Shown here one piece after another: positions 58,501 through 64,000 of a stretch of 64,000 nucleotides of DNA (position 1 is its first letter; every line of letters begins with the position of its first letter). The stretch is from Tetragonia tetragonoides (lineage: Eukaryota > Streptophyta > Magnoliopsida > Caryophyllales > Aizoaceae), in contig CM076154.1 in NCBI GenBank assembly GCA_038025085.1, positions 19,106,501 through 19,170,500 of the forward strand, written 5' to 3'. The translations under genes were made by a program, and so were the position numbers. The notes beneath the pieces were generated by a model, which worked only from the letters and a program-made list of their open reading frames with translations, was not told where the DNA came from and made no database searches.

Positions 58501-61500
58501 GATATGTATGAAGGAGTGAGGACTAGGGTCAGGACTACAGGAGAGAAAACTGAGCAATTTTCTATAGATATTGGGTTACATCAAGGGTCACCGTTGAGTC
58601 CCTTCTTATTCGCAACCGTTATGGATGAGCTCACTAAGACTATCCAGGGGGATGTGCCTTGGTGTATGTTGTTTGCCGACGACATTGTTTTGATAGACGA
58701 GACTAGAGAAGGTGTTAACGCCAAACTAGAACTTTGGCGGGATACACTAGAGTCAAAGGGATTTAAGTTAAGTAGGACAAAGACCGAGTACTTGGAAGGC
58801 AAATTTACAAGAGATGGGGTTGCCTCGGGTATGGAGATTAAGATTGGTACTGAAGTGGTACCGAAGAGGGATTGTTTCAAATATCTCGGTTCAATCATAC
58901 AGGGCAACGGCGAGATTGATGATGACGTGACTCATCGTATCAGAACAGGGTGGCTAAAGTGGAGGAGTGCAACGGGAGTTCTATGTGACAGAAAAATTCC
59001 ACTAAAACTTAAAGGCAAATTTTATTGTACAGCCATCAGGCCAGCTATGCTATATGGGGTGGAGTGTTGGCCGGTGAGGCAGGTGCATGTGCAGAAGATG
59101 CGGGTGACAGAGATGAGGATGCTTCGATGGATGTGCAACTCTACAAGAAGAGATAGAATTAGGAACGAAGTGTTGAGAGGCAAGGTGGGAGTGACCGATA
59201 TTGACAACAAGATGCGAGAAACAAGACTTAGGTGGCTTGGGCATGTGAGGAGGAGACATCGAGATGCACCAGTGAGAAGGTGTGAGAGAATTACACTTAG
59301 AGACTGTAAACGAAGAAGAGGACGTCCGAAGAAGACTTGGGGAGAGGTAATCAGGCAGGATTTGACCCTTCTAGATCTTACCGAGGACTTGGTCCTAGAT
59401 AGGAAATTATGGCGTAGAAGGATTCGTGTAGAGGATCATCGCTAGATTATGGTTGTGCATTGGCTAGTACTAGAGGTTGAGTCATTTTGTTTATAGCCTG
59501 TAGCGTCTCCTTCACTTTATGTTGTTTAAGTAGTAATATCTTGTGTTAGTATGTTTATTCCTTTACTTCTCTTGCCCTTTTGATCATCTTTTATTGCTTT
59601 TTTTTTAAAAAAAAAAAAACCTTTTTGAAAATGTATTTAAAAAAAAAAAAAAAAGGTTTTTGTGGGTCTTTCGGAAACAGTCTCTCTTCTAGGCGACTAG
59701 TAGGGGTAAGACTGCGTACATCTGGACCTCCCCAGACCCCGCCCTAGGTGGGATACTTACTGGGTTGTTGTTGTTGTTGTTGTTGTTGTAATGTTGATCC
59801 AATTATATATCTATCTATCTTTAGCGTATAGAAATTAGATTAATGAAATGCAAGAAATGAAGGGAATACATTACGTTACAGTTGTATATTACTTGCTGCT
59901 CTATCCCGTGAAAATGTTTACACTAGTTTTTTCAGGTAGACTAGAAGTACATACGTATGTTTACCTAATCTCAAGCAACCATTATCATGTAGGAAACTTA
60001 TTGGAGCCAGGTATTTTCCTGATGGCTACATAGCCGAGGGAGGAAAAATCCAGTCGAATTCTTCACGAGATTATGAAGGCCATGGATCCCATACGATGTC
60101 AACAGCAGCAGGCAACTTTGTTTCAGGTGTAAATGTCAGTCACAGCCTTGTCAATGGAACTGTGAAAGGCGGATCACCGAAATCTAGGGTGGCAACTTAC
60201 AAGGTCTGCTGGACAGCGTTGGCAAGCGGAGAAGCATGCTTCGATGCTGATATGCTTCTAGCGTTTGACATGGCTATCTACGATGGGGTTGATGTGCTCA
60301 CCGTATCCATTGCTGCTGACAAGGCTGTAGAGTACTTCAGTGATGGCATCTCAGTCGGAGCATTCCATGCAGTTCAGCATGGTATTATAGTACTGTGTGC
60401 TGCAGGCAATAACGGCCCTGAAGATGGCACTGTTGTTAACGTTGCACCTTGGATCATTACTGTAGCTGCTAGCACTTCAAACCGTGAGTTCCAATCGGTT
60501 TTGGAGCTTGGTAATGGCATGCGTTTACGGGTAAATTCCTATTTTTTTTGTGTGTTGATCGATCCCACCCAAGACTTACTAATAACACATATATATAAAT
60601 ATGACAGGGTAAAAGCTTATCAGATCCACTGCCTGAAAACAAACAATATCCACTCATACATGGTGGTTTCGCAAATCTTCCAAATTCATCAGTTATCAAC
60701 GCGTAATGTTAACTACTTATATATTGACTATTTACTGCTTCTATTATGGTTCATCAAATTTAACGCGGCCAATTAATTATTAATTATTTCTTCTTTTTTT
60801 TTTCTTTTTTTTCTTGTAGTACGTTTTGTCTGGCAGGAACATTAGATCCTGAGAAAGTGAAAGGCAAAATCTTGGTATGCAAAAAAGGATATAGTCAAAG
60901 AGTGAACAAGGCCGTACAAGCAAAACTTTGTGGAGCTGTTGGGATGATATTATGTGAAAGTATTTATATGGGCGGTAACGACCTCCGGGCTGATCTGCAT
61001 CTCCTTCCAACAATCCACATTAACCATGTAGATGGAGAATCACTCTTCACCTACATTAACACGACGACGTATATATATATATATACATATAGTTGCTGCT
61101 TTTCTTTTCTTATATAATTATTTCACATTGAATCTCTTTATTGCTGATGATTTGAACATGAAATTTTTTATATATTTCTTCACAGGGATGCTCATGGTTA
61201 TTTTGAAACCCCATTTCAAAATCTAAGTACCAAGCCTGCTCCATTTATGGCTGCTTTCTCTTCCAAAGGCCCCAACGCTCTTACACCAGGGATTCTCAAG
61301 GTCTCTGTCTCTTTTATGTTTTTTGCTTTTTCTTTTTACTTACCTTTTCCACAAAAGCTTCCATAAGACAGTGTTTTTGTAATTTTTAGTGAGACGATGG
61401 TCACTTTCCAATAAAACAAGGGTCATTGCTCACCATAAGTGATCTGACCCCTACATTTCTAAATAGTGACCCTATTTTTGTGTGAGTTGGTCTCACACAA

Positions 61501-63079
61501 GACTTACTGTTTTGTTGCATTGTTTTTGGTATATGTACCAAAAGTAAACGGAACGAAGGGAGTATTTGTCTTGTTAAAGAAAATCCTATTCTTTAGCTTT
61601 CCAAGCAAATGTATGTCCAATTAATGGTATGTAACTACTTTGTTATATGATTGTCGTGGTGGGTTTTTTAGCCTGATATCACAGCACCAGGTGTGGATAT
61701 TATAGCTGCATATTCTCTGGCAGCAAGTCCAACTGGCGAAACTTCTGATGAACGCAGAATCCCATACACTACTGATTCCGGGACATCAATGGCTTGCCCC
61801 CATGTTTCTGGGGTTGCTACCCTTCTTAAGAGGCTTCATCCTGATTGGAGTCCTGCTGCAATCAGATCTGCCATAATGACTTCTGGTAAGACCAATCATT
61901 CACAACTCAAATCCTCTCGGTTTTTTTTGTTTATTTGTTTTTTTGGCTAGTCAAAGGGGGAGAAATCTGTTAAATGGGATGATGTCTCACATTGTCGAAG
62001 AAAGATAGTCTTGAAGTGTCTGGAGTTACTCCATTCATAGTCAATTGGTTTTGTGTTGAAAATATAACTTTTTCTAGTAGGGCGTTACTATACTAGCACC
62101 CTCGATGTGAAACTTTTCTAATAGAGGGAAACTCCACAGCGCGCGCGAACTCTCACACACACGCTGTGGTGATGGGATCTTACAGCTGAAATATATATAC
62201 AAATTTGTAATAATAATATCTAGACATGGCAAACGGGTCGGTCAGGTCGAGTTCGGGTCGGGTTAAATACGGGTCGCGTCCAATACGGGTCAAATACGTC
62301 GGGTTAAATACGGGTTTGGTTTCGGGTCACCCAAAAACGGGTTTGACAAATATTGTCTCACAACTTTCGGGTTTCAGGTTGGGTTCGGGTCGGGTCATTT
62401 CGGTCTCGGGTCAAAACAGATCAGGTTATTCCAGATTTGAATCTTTCGGGTCGGGTCTGTGACGGGTCGAGTTCGGGTCGGGTCAGTTTTTGCCAGCTCT
62501 AAATCAATATCTATGTGTTACTATCTTACAGCTGAAATAAGAGACAATACGGTTGAACCAATACTGAATGCATCCTTCATAAGAGCAACTCCATTCGATT
62601 ATGGAGCCGGACATTTGAATCCAAATGGTGCAATGGACCCTGGTCTAATTTACGACTTGTGCAATGATGATTATGTGGATTTCTTATGTATGGCTGGATT
62701 AAACAACACCATAATCCAAGGCTTCTACAATGGAACCCACGAGTGTCCTAAGCCAGGGTCTCCTAATGAGGCGAGTCTCTTGAACTTCAATTACCCTTCA
62801 ATCACAGTGCCTCAACTTTCAGGCTCAGTCAATGTGACTAGGAAAGTCAAGAATGTGGGGACACCAACAACGTATACAGCTCGTTTAAGTAACATAGATG
62901 GAGTGTCAATCTCTGTGACGCCAACCACAATGAAGTTTGAGAACGTTGGGGAAGAGCAACAATATATAATGACTTTGACTGTGAAGCCTGAAATGCCCAA
63001 AGATTATGTTTTTGGAGACATAACGTGGTCAGATGGGAAATATTTTGTAAGAAGTCCCATTATAGTCAAAAAATCATAG
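54193..63079 (+). CDS. Subtilisin-like serine protease (SBT5/AIR3-like), 11 exons
   Basis: Exons: 54193-54261, 54370-54479, 54605-54702, 54803-54970, 55242-55344, 59993-60530, 60608-60702, 60820-61068, 61186-61300, 61672-61885, 62532-63079. All phases agree and give 768 residues without a stop, the usual length for SBT5.3. A signal peptide ([20 protein letters not shown]) is followed by an inhibitor-I9 prodomain ([24 protein letters not shown]). The S8 domain has catalytic Asp147 (SLDTGVWPES), His213 (EGHGSHT), Asn322 (AAGNNGPE) and Ser554 ([12 protein letters not shown]). A protease-associated insertion (exons 7-8) and a C-terminal Fn3-like domain (YPSITVPQL) complete it. The product would be secreted to the cell wall. 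Intron 1 needs a GC donor (CAG|GCATGT). Intron 5 is 4.65 kb and holds a LINE. Confidence 0.88.
55541..55900 (+). repeat. CT-rich 5' UTR of the RTE element
   Basis: Long CTCTCT runs are interrupted by AACTGTTCTCTC and GAACGACTCTC words. Two copies of a TAGACCTCCGAYCT...CGTCGGAGGCTTCAT segment lie at 55682 and 55907, so the leader is itself internally duplicated. Confidence 0.7.
56498..59445 (+). pseudogene. RTE LINE polyprotein: endonuclease plus reverse transcriptase
   Basis: Part 1 (56498-58039) carries the apurinic endonuclease: [59 protein letters not shown] and [11 protein letters not shown]. Near 57980 an extra base shifts the frame of [19 protein letters not shown] sequence; a TGA follows at 58056 and another shift near 58125. 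Part 2 (58129-59445) carries the reverse transcriptase: [64 protein letters not shown] and [12 protein letters not shown] with the FADD catalytic motif, ending with the [10 protein letters not shown] tail. The element is otherwise complete. Confidence 0.9.
59764..59789 (+). repeat. (TTG)n tail of the RTE element
   Basis: About eight TTG units end the element immediately before the second target duplication. RTE elements typically end in a simple repeat rather than poly(A). Confidence 0.85.
61355..61575. mobile_element. MITE fragments in subtilase intron 9
   Basis: GTGAGTTGGTCTCACACAAG is a near-palindromic word seen in plant MITEs. It is followed by a Stowaway-type right end, AACGGAACGAAGGGAGTA. 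The partner left end (TACTCCCTCCGTT) is not in the intron, so these are fragments. Confidence 0.4.
62221..62500. mobile_element. hAT-type MITE in the last subtilase intron
   Basis: Ends TAGACATGGCAAA and, reversed, TAGAGCTGGCAAA form the terminal inverted repeat. The interior is a dense run of CGGGTCGGGT, CGAGTTCGGGT and GGGTTAAATACGG words, the subterminal repeats of a well-known hAT MITE type. The 8-bp target duplication is not clean. Confidence 0.65.
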
Positions 63080-63879
63080 ACATGGGGAAATGTAGATGGA
63101 CCGTTTTATTTTCTCAGTGATGGTTGTATTATTAAACAAAAAATTAACATGATTAAAATATTGACATACAATGTATAACATTTATTGTATGTGTAATGTA
63201 TGTATTAAAAAAAAAAAAAAAAAAAAGGTATATGTAACACCCATTATTTTCTTATTATTTTCTAAAATTAGGATTAATTATTTTTGTGCATTTATTTTTG
63301 AGTAATATTAGTCTTATTGGTTATTGCTGAATATTCTTATCAGATTAAAGTTCATTCTTTCAAAGAACATTTATGCAGAATTTCAGTCTTAGTTTAGCAT
63401 ACCCTCAAATAAATATGGAGAGTTCCAGTTGGTGTCCCCGTGGTTTTGAGTATTCCAACTAGTGTCCAAAACTTTGTATCAAATCCAAGTGGTACCCCTT
63501 AATTTTTTCAAACGCTCACTTGTGCCCTTATTTAACGTTTTCTGTTAATGATCGACGTTAGCTGGTGACGTGGCTTCATTCATATGTTATGCTGCTGTTG
63601 TTGTCCATTTTCGTGCAAAAATTACTGACTAAATTGCCCCTATCTTACTCCCCCAAAATTTGGCTCAACTTCCCTCCTAAAACTTCTGTTCTTTGGAGCC
63701 ATCAATTTATTCAGTCTCAGTTTTTCATCCCTGTCATATTGCTTCGTACATAAAAATTCCACTATTAAGTTTTACCCATATGAAAATTACATGACATAAA
63801 CTTCATGTCCATGTTTAGAATTACCCCCTTTGAAGAATAGCCATCAAAATCTCCTTTAACGCCATATCCATTTTCGCTG
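63080..63879. other. 3' flank of the subtilase gene with repeat fragments
   Basis: A run of 20 A (63207-63226) is followed by TGTAACACCCATT at 63234, a possible LTR start. From 63420 to 63560 words such as GTTGGTGTCCCCGTGGTTTTG and CCAACTAGTGTCCAAAAC belong to a dispersed non-coding repeat style. No gene is supported. Confidence 0.4.
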
Positions 63880-64000
63880 ATGGTGGCGAAGCAACAACAT
63901 CCTACTTCAGCTATGATGCGTGGGGATGCTTCGGCGGTGGCGCGTGGGTTGGGAAACGCAGTCGTTTCATCAGTCAACGACATTGTTCACCAACTAGGTG
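63880..64000 (+). CDS. Possible start of a gene running off the right edge
   Basis: An ATG at 63880 opens MVAKQQHPTSAMMRGDASAV, then ARGLGNAVVSSVNDIVHQLG, without a stop to the end of the window. The minus strand is open over the same bases, so the reading direction is not certain. G+C rises here relative to the flank, which fits coding sequence. I do not recognise the protein. Confidence 0.25.
   Translation, partial: MVAKQQHPTSAMMRGDASAVARGLGNAVVSSVNDIVHQLG

Larger units (their letters stand above)
55498..59789 (+). mobile_element. RTE-clade LINE in intron 5 of the subtilase gene
   Basis: The candidate target duplication AATGTTGAT stands at 55489-55497 and 59790-59798. The 5' UTR (to 56497) is CT-rich. 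The ORF carries endonuclease and reverse transcriptase. The 3' end is a (TTG)n tail preceded by the plant RTE-type end words CTGCGTACATCTGGAC and CCCCGCCCTAGGTGGGA. Orientation is the same as the host gene. The ORF is broken by frameshifts and a stop, so the copy cannot move by itself. Confidence 0.8.

Noticed and set aside
62226..62462. 78-residue frame in the last subtilase intron
   Set aside because: It is translated CGGGTCGGGT subterminal repeat of a hAT-type MITE.
1..64000. tRNA and rRNA genes
   Set aside because: I looked for tRNA box A/B words and conserved rRNA segments and saw none that I could support by eye.

Overview
The window is nuclear DNA from a flowering plant, most likely a eudicot. 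Genes carry spliceosomal introns, and most of the sequence is nested LTR retrotransposons, LINEs and MITE-like elements. The retroelement types (Tat/Retand-like elements with plant-mobile-domain ORFs, a chromovirus-like solo LTR, a plant RTE LINE) would fit Caryophyllales, but that placement is only an inference.

Layout. 1-1.08 kb is a GC-rich block that looks like the end of an LTR element on the minus strand. 2.7-3.7 kb holds one intact single-exon gene for a 3-hydroxyisobutyrate dehydrogenase-like enzyme. 4-7.4 kb is mostly non-coding, with one exon-like fragment. 7.5-8.08 kb is the 5' LTR, primer site and start of gag of a truncated Copia element. 8.08-28.48 kb is a large repeat island. 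It contains three degraded copies of an intron-containing plant-mobile-domain (PMD) gene, all on the minus strand, inside plus-oriented LTR elements without recognisable gag-pol. Between PMD and 3' LTR lie stacked tandem arrays. The second complete 3' LTR is split by a 6.3-kb non-autonomous LTR element on the minus strand, which itself carries a 0.9-kb solo LTR. 28.75-32.57 kb is a chromovirus-like solo LTR (TSD CTGTG) carrying a ~1-kb terminal-inverted-repeat element. 32.8-33.7 kb is a LINE endonuclease fragment.

34-48 kb is gene-rich but decayed: an intact SKIP23-like F-box/DUF295 gene, an F-box/LRR relic, a frameshifted F-box gene on the minus strand, several coiled-coil exons (two homologous and inverted), a small multi-exon gene candidate, a Copia solo LTR with a perfect TSD, a MITE and a LINE zinc-knuckle fragment. 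49.2-53.8 kb is a dead Copia element.

54.2-63.1 kb is an SBT5/AIR3-like subtilase gene. I could chain 11 exons into one open frame of 768 residues with all four catalytic-site residues present. Its intron 5 holds a full-length but broken RTE LINE in the same orientation. The last intron holds a hAT-type MITE. The window ends in non-coding repeats and a short open frame that runs off the edge.

The host genes (dehydrogenase, F-box proteins, subtilase) show no sign of working together. The most unusual material is the family of LTR elements with an antisense, intron-containing PMD gene.
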